Assembly: GCF_900101885.1 (NCBI RefSeq)
Contig: NZ_FNAN01000017.1
Coordinates: 124,001 to 188,000 of the forward strand
DNA length: 64,000 nucleotides
DNA from: Dyadobacter soli
GTDB taxonomy: Bacteria > Bacteroidota > Bacteroidia > Cytophagales > Spirosomataceae
Direction of reading: 5' to 3'
A model generated the notes under the pieces. It was not told the origin of the DNA and did not search any database. It saw only the letters and a list, made by a program, of their open reading frames with translations. Below, in pieces: positions 34,587-43,176 of this stretch. A program made the translations under genes and the position numbers. Every line of letters begins with the position of its first letter. The stretch's first letter is position 1.

Positions 34587-35849
34587 ATGTTCGCTCTCGT
34601 TGATTGTAATAACTTTTATGCAAGCTGCGAGCGGATGTTCCGGCCCGAATTGAATGGCAAGCCCGTTGTTGTGCTCAGTAACAATGACGGGTGCGTTATT
34701 GCCAGGTCGAATGAAGCCAAAGCCCTAGGCATCACAATGGGGGCTCCGGCATTCCTCTTTGAAAAGAAGTTCAAAGAACAGCAGATTCATGTTTTCAGTA
34801 GTAACTACGCTCTGTACGGAGATATGAGTAATCGGGTGATGACGCTCCTTGGGCGATACACACCGTTCATGGAAGTGTACAGCATTGATGAAGCATTTCT
34901 CCGCTTCGACGGAAACACGCATGTTGATCTTAGGAAACTAGGTGAAGACATGCGGAAGACGGTGACACAAAGCACGGGCATCCCCATCAGTGTGGGCATG
35001 GCACCAACGAAAGCACTCGCAAAATTGGCGAACAAGATCGCCAAGAAGTTTGCCGATAAAACCGGTGGTGTTCATGTGATTGATACGCAGGACAAGCTAT
35101 TGAAAGCAATAGCATTTTTTCGGATTGGAGATGTTTGGGGAATCGGCAGGCAGCACGAAAAACGTCTGAAAGCCGTTGGCGTTGAAACAGTTTTGGATTT
35201 TACGTTGCTGCCTGAGGAATGGGTAAAGAAAAATATGAGCATCGTCGGGCTGAGACTGCAACAAGAACTGGCTGGCCAAAAAACGCTGGATCTGGAACCG
35301 CCTCAATTGAAAAAGAACATCGCAGTTACGCGGTCATTTAATCAGAATTTTACGACGTTTGAAGATGTAAAGGAACGTGTGATCACGTTCGCGTCGGTGT
35401 GTAGTGAGCGCCTTCGCGAGCAGGATAGCTGCTGCAACGTCCTGCAACTGTTTGTTCACACAAACACCTTTCGGCCGGATCAGCCGCAGTATAATAAGTC
35501 GATAACAATCGACCTTCCATTCCCGACCAATTCTGCCCTCGAACTTGCTCGTTTCGCAGTTGACGCACTGAATAAAATATTCAAGGAAGGTTATGGGTAT
35601 AAAAAAGCGGGCGTAATTGTAATGGAGCTGACCCCGGCAAACGCTAAGCAGCAGCAGATTTTTGAAAACTCTGATCCCCGCCACGGGCATTTGATGGCGG
35701 TCATGGATAAGCTAAATAAGTCCATGGGGCAGAATAAGGTGCTTCTGGCAAGTCAGGATTTGAATACACGCTGGAAAATGAAGCAGGACAAGCTCTCTCC
35801 CCGATATAGCACTCGGATGAAAGAGATCATTACCGTGCATGCTAAATGA
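34587..35849 (+). CDS. umuC: UmuC-like Y-family DNA polymerase
   Basis: This is the catalytic subunit of a translesion polymerase, used with UmuD' after DNA damage. The palm begins FALVDCNNFYASCERMFRPE, with the first catalytic aspartate, and carries VYSIDEAFLRF with the D-E pair near residue 100. It has the family words VVVLSNNDGCVIARSNEAKA, GIPISVGMAPTKALAKLANK and FRIGDVWGIGRQHEKRLKAV. The C-terminal DUF4113-type tail ends ALNTRWKMKQDKLSPRYSTR. At 420 residues it is complete. Its start follows the umuD stop directly, so translation is coupled. Confidence 0.94.
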   Translation: MFALVDCNNFYASCERMFRPELNGKPVVVLSNNDGCVIARSNEAKALGITMGAPAFLFEKKFKEQQIHVFSSNYALYGDMSNRVMTLLGRYTPFMEVYSIDEAFLRFDGNTHVDLRKLGEDMRKTVTQSTGIPISVGMAPTKALAKLANKIAKKFADKTGGVHVIDTQDKLLKAIAFFRIGDVWGIGRQHEKRLKAVGVETVLDFTLLPEEWVKKNMSIVGLRLQQELAGQKTLDLEPPQLKKNIAVTRSFNQNFTTFEDVKERVITFASVCSERLREQDSCCNVLQLFVHTNTFRPDQPQYNKSITIDLPFPTNSALELARFAVDALNKIFKEGYGYKKAGVIVMELTPANAKQQQIFENSDPRHGHLMAVMDKLNKSMGQNKVLLASQDLNTRWKMKQDKLSPRYSTRMKEIITVHAK

Positions 35850-35896
35850 AGGCTGGTGTGTAAAGCTGACTTGCTTTTGAGACTGCTGTTAGCGCA

Positions 35897-35922
35897 AAAA
35901 AAGGCTAGGTATGAACCTAGCC
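35897..35922 (-). terminator. intrinsic terminator, minus strand
   Basis: The 8-base stem GGCTAGGT/ACCTAGCC has a 4-base loop. On the minus strand it is followed by a U7 run, so it ends the small minus-strand gene just upstream. On the plus strand no U-run follows. Confidence 0.7.
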
Positions 35923-35956
35923 CAGTGAAAGTTGCATTTGTGAATGTTGCAAGCAG

Positions 35957-36088
35957 CTAATCTCCTTTTTTGTGCTTATGTGCTTTCAACGAAGGCGTAT
36001 TGCCTGGTGATTCCTTATTGTCCCGTTGGCGCTTGTCTGGTTCTCCCGTCGACTTGGCAACTTTTTTAGGTCCTGTCTTGATTCCCAT
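35957..36088 (-). CDS. small basic protein, 43 residues
   Basis: A short frame encodes MGIKTGPKKVAKSTGEPDKR, then QRDNKESPGNTPSLKAHKHK and a KGD end. It is very basic and lacks hydrophobic residues, so it is probably disordered or nucleic-acid binding. It is supported by a clear minus-strand terminator 35 bases beyond its stop. I cannot name the family, although basic proteins of this kind are seen in Cytophagales. Confidence 0.5.
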   Translation of the reverse strand: MGIKTGPKKVAKSTGEPDKRQRDNKESPGNTPSLKAHKHKKGD

Positions 36089-36200
36089 GACTGTTATAGT
36101 GTTAAGTAATAAATCAATAGTCACTGGTACAAAAAAGCTATGCCATTGATCTGTAATGGGATTATCTTAGTGCGACAGATAATATCAATCATTCTGCCTA

Positions 36201-37385
36201 TCACAACTCCTTAATTTGCTCAGTCAATCTGGTCATTATGTCGATCAGCAACGATTTATCCCTTTCCTCAACCGAATAGCTCTTTACTCTAAGACTACTG
36301 TGAGAGATATCGGCGCGATGTGGCGTGGACAGATAAGGTGCCACAGATTGAAAGATTGCTGATAATGAACGCGCTGATATAATATTGGAAAGATCGGCGG
36401 CTTTGAAAAATAGTGATAGTTGATCGACCGTGAGATTGCAAATCACCTTATCTGAGGTCTTTCTCTCATACTTTCTGGCCTTCTTGAAAGAACGATCGTC
36501 AAGCTCAGCCACAGCGGGACGAGTAACTTTTGACCGAAAGTCAATCTCTTCAATAAACCATGTATTGATCGTCAGGCTTAGATCGTCGAAATGATTGCTA
36601 AAAATCATGTCCTTCATAACAGGAATTTGATTGAAGGTTTTTTGTAAAAGGGCAAGATTCTGCATTGCCAGGGAGGAATCGCCAGGAATGTCCACCATAT
36701 GAGAGAATTTAGATGTCAAATATTTGACAAACAGTGGCGAATTGAAATTTCGCTCAATCATGATCACTTCCAAGCGGTCGAATAGCTCGGTCGTCGCCGG
36801 CGAAACATCGAAGAAACTGACTGCGTTACTAACACTGACCCAATAATCCACCTTCCCGATCGTGATCTCACCACCACGGCGATTCAAGAAAATATCACTA
36901 AATGCTCCAATCACTAGTTCTGATAGTTCCGGATTATCCCGCATAACGCCGAGGTTCCCAAGCTTACGGAAATCGTGGGCACTAGTATCAATGCTAAGCA
37001 TGTCCAGCGAGAGGTCTCGATCTACAAGATTTTTGTAACGCTTGATGATAAATGCAGACACACCGCCAAGACAGGAAAGAACACTTTCGAGTGCAAGACG
37101 AAAGTTGTCAGCTCTGGCCGGAATTTGATTTAAATTGTTGCTCGCAGTCTTCATCAGGCTCACCGCCGCACAGAGATACTGATTTACTGTATTTTTTATT
37201 TGCCGGTGTTTTTGTTCCTGAAAGACAAACTGTTTGAACAACAGGATTAGTCGTTTCTCTTCCTGTGTGGCTTTTTCTACGATCGCTATGGATTGTTCGT
37301 CGTCCAAACTTTCCGGCTCTGTTCTCCATGGATCTAGCTCGTTAACCATTTGGTCTAACCAGTCTAAAGCATACTCATGTCCCAT
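36201..37385 (-). CDS. Bacteroidota mobile-element protein of unknown function
   Basis: The 394 residues contain helix-rich regions with no membrane segment. The C-terminal 85 residues (KVICNLTVDQLSLFFKAADL, then ISHSSLRVKSYSVEERDK and LIDIMTRLTEQIKEL) resemble a module found at the C-terminus of RteC-like and similar proteins of Bacteroidota conjugative elements, where L....DQL..F...... and a final S.S..R..... helix are usual. The N-terminal part is unknown. It lies between umuDC and the mobilization module, so a regulatory role in the element is possible. Confidence 0.4.
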   Translation of the reverse strand: MGHEYALDWLDQMVNELDPWRTEPESLDDEQSIAIVEKATQEEKRLILLFKQFVFQEQKHRQIKNTVNQYLCAAVSLMKTASNNLNQIPARADNFRLALESVLSCLGGVSAFIIKRYKNLVDRDLSLDMLSIDTSAHDFRKLGNLGVMRDNPELSELVIGAFSDIFLNRRGGEITIGKVDYWVSVSNAVSFFDVSPATTELFDRLEVIMIERNFNSPLFVKYLTSKFSHMVDIPGDSSLAMQNLALLQKTFNQIPVMKDMIFSNHFDDLSLTINTWFIEEIDFRSKVTRPAVAELDDRSFKKARKYERKTSDKVICNLTVDQLSLFFKAADLSNIISARSLSAIFQSVAPYLSTPHRADISHSSLRVKSYSVEERDKSLLIDIMTRLTEQIKEL

Positions 37386-37544
37386 ACGCTAGTCATTAAT
37401 TACGTGATGAATATCTGGGACAAAACTCAGGGATTTAAGTCGCGGAAGAAATACGAGAAAACAACTATTTAAAGGTTCCGGGACTACGCAAAAAGACGCA
37501 AATCGTCTACGCAAAAACACGTATTTCGACCTGCGTTGGTTGTA

Positions 37545-38546
37545 TTAGCCATTTTCCCAAATTTGTAGCCGGTTGAGTAGCTCGACTCGATTGGAGACGC
37601 CGAGCTTCTCATAAACGTTTTGAATATGTTTGCTAACGGTCCGTTCGGAGATATAAAGTTCGTTGGCAATGTCCTTATATGCCTTTCCGAATCGTACAAG
37701 GCGAACGATCTCTTTTTCGCGTGAAGTCAACCCGACTGTACTGAGATTTATCTCAAACCGCTGAGTGGGTGAGATACCGTTTGCCTCCAACTGCTGGATC
37801 ATTTGCTCGATTAAATCAAGCTTCGACAATGAGTCGCTGCCATCAGCGCTCGCGAGTTTTAACAGTTGTTCGTATTCTTCACGGCTCTCCCGTATTGAGC
37901 GCCTGATGAACAAGACTGTGATTACAATAAAGCCGACGTTCGTTAGTAAAGCTTCCGGAACCTGGTGGATCCTGAAAAACGCAAAAAATGGAAGAGATGC
38001 CCAGGGAACGACGGCAAGATAGACTGCCGTCACTTCAAAGAAGCGCCGATCCTGGATGTCTTTCTTATACTTATCCTGAATGGATTGCTGTATTGTATAA
38101 AGAAGTACTAACGCATAGGCAGCAGGTATGACCATGCCGTAATTGATAGCATGGTCTATATCGCCGTCGTACAGGAACTTCAAAGGAAAAATAACCGCGA
38201 AAGGTAGTAGAATGAAGAGTGGAACGCCGTAGAGCGCATGCCAACGGAGCCTATTCAGCTCAAATGCTTTATAGAAATAGAATGGAAAATATGCTCCCAT
38301 CAAAAATCCCATCCCATAGGCGATGGCATATTGAACCACAATGGGCGGGCTGCTAAGATTTGGATCTGGGAAGAAGCCGCTTGCGATGTTCTTCGAAATC
38401 AAAAAAAGAAGCAAACCAAGGTAATAAAGCCTTCGCTTATCTCTGGGATGCGATAGATAATAAAAGAATTGATACACGAACATAATCAGTTCGAGTATGA
38501 TGAACACGAGCGTCACCACGTGCATATCTGTACCTCCAACGCGCAT
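37545..38546 (-). CDS. LuxR-type regulator with N-terminal multi-span membrane domain
   Basis: Several membrane spans in residues 1-215 (VTLVFIILELIMFVYQFFYY, LYYLGLLLFLISKNIASGFF, ALYGVPLFILLPFAVIFPLK and others, about seven) are followed by a linker and a C-terminal LuxR/GerE helix-turn-helix at about 268-330 (GLTSREKEIVRLVRFGKAYK, ELYISERTVSKHIQNVYEKL). It would be a membrane-bound transcription factor sensing a signal in or outside the membrane. It starts 2 bases after the GNAT gene, so both form an operon. An inner start, MHVVTLV, is possible. Confidence 0.85.
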   Translation of the reverse strand: MRVGGTDMHVVTLVFIILELIMFVYQFFYYLSHPRDKRRLYYLGLLLFLISKNIASGFFPDPNLSSPPIVVQYAIAYGMGFLMGAYFPFYFYKAFELNRLRWHALYGVPLFILLPFAVIFPLKFLYDGDIDHAINYGMVIPAAYALVLLYTIQQSIQDKYKKDIQDRRFFEVTAVYLAVVPWASLPFFAFFRIHQVPEALLTNVGFIVITVLFIRRSIRESREEYEQLLKLASADGSDSLSKLDLIEQMIQQLEANGISPTQRFEINLSTVGLTSREKEIVRLVRFGKAYKDIANELYISERTVSKHIQNVYEKLGVSNRVELLNRLQIWENG

Positions 38547-38548
38547 TT

Positions 38549-39124
38549 CTATTGACCATTTCTAATGAGAAAGAGATTGTATCCAAAGTCTAGCTGATTA
38601 TAGACGTCGAGCCCGAACTTCTTATACCACGGCAGATTTTTGACTGTGGAAGTTTCCAAATAGATTGGTCGTTTCATTCGTTCCGACTCAGCTACAAGGT
38701 CTCGCATCAACTGTTTCCCGACGCCGTTGTTCTGGCTATCGGGGCGCACGCCAATGAACCAGAGGTAGTAGATTGGATCAGCGGGATAATTTTTCGAAAT
38801 CGCCTTTTCTCGGCTAATGGCCTTGGAAATGTTTCCAAAACCAATACCATTCAAGATCAATTTGACCTCTAATAAAAGCGACTTTAAAGTTGTTTTCTTA
38901 CGTTCGGGGAACGACACCAACGCACATCCCTTTTTGTCGTCCGACAGGTAGACCTTACCGAAAAGCTTGCATGTTTCGTACGAATAGTCCATCAAAGCGC
39001 GAATGCGATTGAGTCTCCGACCGTCGGACGGGATGAGATAATTTACGCTTTGATTGTCTTGAAAAGATTGGGTCAGAATGTCGATAATCAACCCTTTGTC
39101 TTTCGCTGTCGCTTCCGTCATCAT
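38549..39124 (-). CDS. GNAT family N-acetyltransferase
   Basis: The acetyl-CoA binding part is at the C-terminus: YYLWFIGVRPDSQNNGVGKQ, with the Q/R-x-x-G-x-G/A loop as QNNGVGKQLM, then IYLETSTVKNLPWYKKFGLD. The N-terminal half (IIDILTQSFQDNQSVNYLIP) is typical of the family's first helices. The start at MMTEATAKDKG is preferred; a start 21 codons upstream adds an unrelated peptide. Substrate unknown; the LuxR-type membrane regulator follows after 2 bases. Confidence 0.85.
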   Translation of the reverse strand: MMTEATAKDKGLIIDILTQSFQDNQSVNYLIPSDGRRLNRIRALMDYSYETCKLFGKVYLSDDKKGCALVSFPERKKTTLKSLLLEVKLILNGIGFGNISKAISREKAISKNYPADPIYYLWFIGVRPDSQNNGVGKQLMRDLVAESERMKRPIYLETSTVKNLPWYKKFGLDVYNQLDFGYNLFLIRNGQ

Positions 39125-39317
39125 CAAAGATTTTGGTGAAACAAGTCCTGTTAAACAGCGAGGAGGATCTGCGAACTTAAATAACATTTACGGAAACCAT
39201 AAAGAATTTATTAGAATTTTATTAGAATTATTTGCACGTGCGATGCGCATAAAGAGGTATCGTTGTGACTCTCAGCCTATTAATTTAAAGGTGCTTAAAC
39301 TTTGAGAATAGCTGGTC

Positions 39318-41309
39318 TCAATCGTTGTTTTTTCGAACAATTAGGTGTTGTAGTGAAGGATCTTCAAGAATACGCCGCATTTCAGACTGCACTATTTCAT
39401 CCACTTCTCTTTTAATTTGAAGGTAATTCTGCTGGACGATATTCGAGTCAACGTGACGTACGATTGGCAATTGAGAACTATCATCTTTTGCACTTGCAGT
39501 TTGGGTCGGTGTCGTGAATTTCGCATGAAAACCTTTCAGGTCTATCCGCTGGTCAGGGTTGTCTGCGACAAAACCCACGAACTCCCCGGAGCTTAATGAA
39601 GCAATGGTGGAGGGAGGAATTGCCAATTCCAATTGCTGCGATTTGCTAACAGACGTGTCCATTCTGTTAATTGAAAGTCCCGTCCGATCCTGCATAATTT
39701 TCCCGAAACGTTCCGACAGTTGCTTGGCAGTTTCGCCACTCACTTGCCCACTTATGACATTTCCTGTAATGTTCATGATCACCTCGGCATACTCCCGGCC
39801 ATAATCTTTCTTAAGCTGACTGAAATCCTGAATGCCGATTGTAGTCGCGACCTTATTGGACCTGGCAGTTGCGATAAGCGTGTCCATGTTATTCAGGTAT
39901 ACGGTGGGGAACTCGTCAAAGACAAGACTGCATTTCAGCCGTTTGGGTTGATTAACCAGTTTGACCAGGCGCGTAATATATAAGGAAAGCACAGCCCCGT
40001 AGGTCTGAATTTTCTGTGGGTTATTGCCCATACACAAGATTTTGGGATGCTCTGGATTATTAATATCCAGGGAGAAATCATTACCCGATAATACATAATA
40101 AAGCTGCGGAGAAGCCAATCGAGCAAGGGCGATTTTGGTCGACCCAATTTGACCTTCCAATTGCTGCATGGCTTCGTTGAGATACGCAGTTACAAAAGGA
40201 TTGACGAAAACTTCGATCTCCTTTTCCGCACGTAAAATGGTAAAAAGGCGATCGTAATCCATCTGCATGAGTTCAATCACATGAGGTAGCGTACAGTATT
40301 CGCCGCCCTGGTATCGGCGCAAGAACCATATCACCGCAGTCATAAAGTTGATTGATGATTCCACGAAGAAATCACCCTGTCGCTTGATCCATTCGCGGTT
40401 TAATCCCATTAGTATTGTTCTCGCTGACTCTACCGCGTCGGTGATATCAGTCATGCTTTCAGCATCCAATGGGTTACACCTGTGACTTCGGGAAAGATCG
40501 TCAAAATTGATTGTATAGAACTCAGGGCTAACCTCATAATGCTGCTTGTTCTCGGCCCAAGCGCGGTACGCTAAGATCGACAAATCGTTGTATTTGAAAT
40601 CATAAACAAACATGGAATAGCCCTTGGCGATGTGCTGAGCGATCACGTGCCGGAAAACAAAATGGGTTTTTCCAGAACCCGGCGAGCCGCAAACTAATAG
40701 CCCTCGAAATGGATTGATTATATTGATCCAACTCCCTCGGAATCTGTTCCTATATCTGTATTCGGCGGATAAATTGATTGAAAACTCATTCTCAATGCGG
40801 TCTTCAAATTGCGGAAAGGTCTCACTGTACTTGTTGAAAATATCATTGCTCAGTCGGCTTCTGATAATTTTCGAAAATTGGCTGCCACCCGAAAGAATCA
40901 TCAGAAAACCAGCCGAACAGACCAGAATATACAATATTGTCAGAGCTGTGTTGGGAATCAAAAGCCTGAGTATTAATGTGCTTATGAAATACAACAATAG
41001 GCCCGACGCTAATTGTACAAAGCCACTCCTTGAATTGACGTTCTCGCTTTTCTTACCTTTGATACCCACCAAAGAAATAAGTAAAAATCCCAGCGCAATG
41101 GCCTTCGATTTCAACGGTGATGATAGTAGACCAGAGCGTGCTATTTTGTCTAAAATCCTGTCGGAGATAGACGATGTAAGCTCCCATTCAAAGAATGCCT
41201 GATAGCAGAAAAAGTAAAAATGAAGAGCCAGCACTGTAAGGCTGACCAATCTCGTCATATCAGTAATCTTCCGAAGACTCTGATCGTTTTCACCAGTATT
41301 TGAAGCCAT
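39318..41309 (-). CDS. VirD4/TraG-like type IV coupling protein
   Basis: This inner-membrane ATPase delivers the relaxase-DNA complex to a conjugation channel. Four membrane spans lie in the first 145 residues (LVSLTVLALHFYFFCYQAFF, AIALGFLLISLVG, ASGLLLYFISTLILRLL, TILYILVCSAGFLMIL). Walker A is G208-SPGSGKT215, and Walker B is SLVFDEFPTVYL. The TraM-recognition region QDFSQLKKDYG and GQVSGETAKQLSERFGK lie in the C-terminal part. The 663-residue length fits. It begins 14 bases after the relaxase gene. Confidence 0.9.
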   Translation of the reverse strand: MASNTGENDQSLRKITDMTRLVSLTVLALHFYFFCYQAFFEWELTSSISDRILDKIARSGLLSSPLKSKAIALGFLLISLVGIKGKKSENVNSRSGFVQLASGLLLYFISTLILRLLIPNTALTILYILVCSAGFLMILSGGSQFSKIIRSRLSNDIFNKYSETFPQFEDRIENEFSINLSAEYRYRNRFRGSWINIINPFRGLLVCGSPGSGKTHFVFRHVIAQHIAKGYSMFVYDFKYNDLSILAYRAWAENKQHYEVSPEFYTINFDDLSRSHRCNPLDAESMTDITDAVESARTILMGLNREWIKRQGDFFVESSINFMTAVIWFLRRYQGGEYCTLPHVIELMQMDYDRLFTILRAEKEIEVFVNPFVTAYLNEAMQQLEGQIGSTKIALARLASPQLYYVLSGNDFSLDINNPEHPKILCMGNNPQKIQTYGAVLSLYITRLVKLVNQPKRLKCSLVFDEFPTVYLNNMDTLIATARSNKVATTIGIQDFSQLKKDYGREYAEVIMNITGNVISGQVSGETAKQLSERFGKIMQDRTGLSINRMDTSVSKSQQLELAIPPSTIASLSSGEFVGFVADNPDQRIDLKGFHAKFTTPTQTASAKDDSSQLPIVRHVDSNIVQQNYLQIKREVDEIVQSEMRRILEDPSLQHLIVRKNND

Positions 41310-41323
41310 ATTGATTCGCTATT

Positions 41324-42616
41324 TTAGAGTTGTTGAGACAGACGAGACAGACCTTTTTTCTTTTTACGTCGTTTCGAGCGTAACTGGCTCGGCGTCGAGC
41401 CATCCTGTTTTGCAGGATCAAAGAGCACATCGGCGGCATTTATCTCACTGCTGCTAGGCCGTAAATCGCCGCCGTAAAATCCACCGAGAGCTTCATTTCT
41501 ATTGGCATTGGCGGGGTCTGCGGAAAGTTTCTGCCGGTTTAGATGTTCGTAAGCAGGACGGTTTTCATGAGGCGCGCATCGCTCTTGAATGGCCTTTGCG
41601 CTATAACTTTTTCCCAGAGAGCTGCCGTTGAATACGGATCGTGTTCTGTGGTCTACGTAGGTGATTCCGTAAATCTGGCCAGCATCATTCTGCCGAATTA
41701 CTGTTTCGATCCCTTCTCTCCTTAGCTGGCTTGTGAGCTTTTCCAAAGTGGTATTGGCCTTCCCGAGCAGAGCAAAATCGATCGTATTTTTGACTCGGTT
41801 CTTATCGGGTTGGCGCTTCTGCTCATTTGCCTCGAAGCGCTCCAATAAATTTTTTAACGTCGGCTTCTGTGCGAAATCGCTTGCTTTAATGGGAACGCCG
41901 ACTCGCTCACCTCGCTCATTGATAAGCCGGTAATTCAAGCCTCCTTTTTTGTAAGTCCTGGAATCCTCACTGCCCCTGTCGGCAGCTACGTTGAACTGAT
42001 TTAAGACAGCATTTAACTCTGGAATGGATGTGAATTTGTACTGATCTATCACGCCCGAGAGCACATTAGATATGGCCCTTTTTGTTTCAGTCTTACCATA
42101 ATTGGCCTTGACCATCGCTGGCCTAATCACGAAGGAATCTCTTTTTCGCTCATCAGCTTTCACTAAATTGAAGTCGATTTCAATCTGCTTTCTTGCTTTC
42201 TCTGACTGGTTTCTTCCGATGTTTTGAGTCTCAATCCGACGACCGTCTGCCGCAATTTTTACCGACACAATATGGATGTGTGGGTGACCAGAATCATGGT
42301 GTTGATACACGAGAAACGGTTGGTTTCCAAAGCCGATCTTGTCCATATAAGACTGCGAAATCTCTTTTAAATCTGACTGGGAAAGTTGCTCTGATGGGTC
42401 GAAGTTCAAAGAGATATGGACTGCATTTCGGGTGACATTCTCATTCAGGGCAGCAAGTTTTAACAGCATATTTAGCCGTTGCTTCTCCGATAAATTGATC
42501 GCTTCGTCGGGATAATTTGCTGCCATAATGCACTCTGCAATACCTTCTTTCAGCTTGTTCTCATTGTAGTGAAACGTCTGCCTGATCGAGTTACCTGTCT
42601 TAATTATTGCAACCAT
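41324..42616 (-). CDS. MobA-type relaxase (HUH mobilization nuclease)
   Basis: It nicks oriT and leads the strand into the recipient. The N-terminal domain has a tyrosine at FHYNENK (Y17, nicking candidate) and the HUH metal motif HHDSGHPHIHIVSVK, with H111, H113 and H115. The remaining sequence includes KGGLNYRLINERGERVGVPI and a basic C-terminus SKRRKKKKG. At 430 residues it is full length. Its start overlaps mobC by 13 bases, so translation is coupled. Confidence 0.93.
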   Translation of the reverse strand: MVAIIKTGNSIRQTFHYNENKLKEGIAECIMAANYPDEAINLSEKQRLNMLLKLAALNENVTRNAVHISLNFDPSEQLSQSDLKEISQSYMDKIGFGNQPFLVYQHHDSGHPHIHIVSVKIAADGRRIETQNIGRNQSEKARKQIEIDFNLVKADERKRDSFVIRPAMVKANYGKTETKRAISNVLSGVIDQYKFTSIPELNAVLNQFNVAADRGSEDSRTYKKGGLNYRLINERGERVGVPIKASDFAQKPTLKNLLERFEANEQKRQPDKNRVKNTIDFALLGKANTTLEKLTSQLRREGIETVIRQNDAGQIYGITYVDHRTRSVFNGSSLGKSYSAKAIQERCAPHENRPAYEHLNRQKLSADPANANRNEALGGFYGGDLRPSSSEINAADVLFDPAKQDGSTPSQLRSKRRKKKKGLSRLSQQL

Positions 42617-42993
42617 GTTTTCGCTGCTTTACTGATCTCCAACTGGATGGTTTCAATCATTTTTAAGACTGCTTTTTTGTCCTGCTCATACTCGGTTAAC
42701 CAGGAACTGTATTCGCTGATTTGCGAGAGCGTTTGAAGCCTCTTGACTGCCTGATTAAAGTTGTTACCAATAGCTGAAAGTTCTCGGCGAAGCTCTATCA
42801 ATGTTGACATTAGCAAGTCCAGGGACTCATTGCGATAATTGACCGTAATGGGCTCGGACAGTATAATTTTCCTTGCGTAGTCACTGATCTTACGACAGGT
42901 TGTTCGTTGTACTTTTCTTCGAATCAACTCACTTTCTGTGGTCGTCAACCGGATATGAAGCCACTTATTTCGGTTCTCCTCTGTCTTTTCCAT
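42604..42993 (-). CDS. MobC-type relaxosome accessory protein
   Basis: This protein helps the relaxase recognise oriT. The N-terminal ribbon-helix-helix-like segment (WLHIRLTTTESELIRRKVQR) is followed by the family motif NNFNQAVKRLQTL (N.NQ) in RRELSAIGNNFNQAVKRLQT and a helical C-terminus with a coiled-coil tendency. At 129 residues it is normal. Its 3' end overlaps the relaxase start. Confidence 0.87.
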   Translation of the reverse strand: MEKTEENRNKWLHIRLTTTESELIRRKVQRTTCRKISDYARKIILSEPITVNYRNESLDLLMSTLIELRRELSAIGNNFNQAVKRLQTLSQISEYSSWLTEYEQDKKAVLKMIETIQLEISKAAKTWLQ

Positions 42994-43020
42994 ACCTGTA
43001 TTTGATTGATGTTTTTGTGT

Positions 43021-43176
43021 CTGATTTTACGATACCCCCGCCAGCGACTTCGGAGCGCTTGGGCGGCCAGATCCTAAGGTTGTGATACAACCTGACATCT
43101 GGCCGATTGCGGTTAAGAGGCAATCCTCCGGATTTTTGATAGGCTCGCTTTTCGAAAGATCTGATTATGGCTGAGA
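43021..43176. other. candidate origin of transfer (oriT)
   Basis: The segment between mobC and the primase gene holds nested inverted repeats: outer arms GGCCAGAT (43065-43072) and ATCTGGCC (43097-43104), inner arms AGGTTGT (43077-43083) and ACAACCT (43087-43093). Two more follow: GATTGC/GCAATC (43105-43125) and TCTGAT/ATCAGA near 43160-43185. A C-rich stretch (CCCCCGCC) lies on the left. Location beside mobC and relaxase genes and this dyad structure are typical of oriT; the nick site was not identified. Confidence 0.65.
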
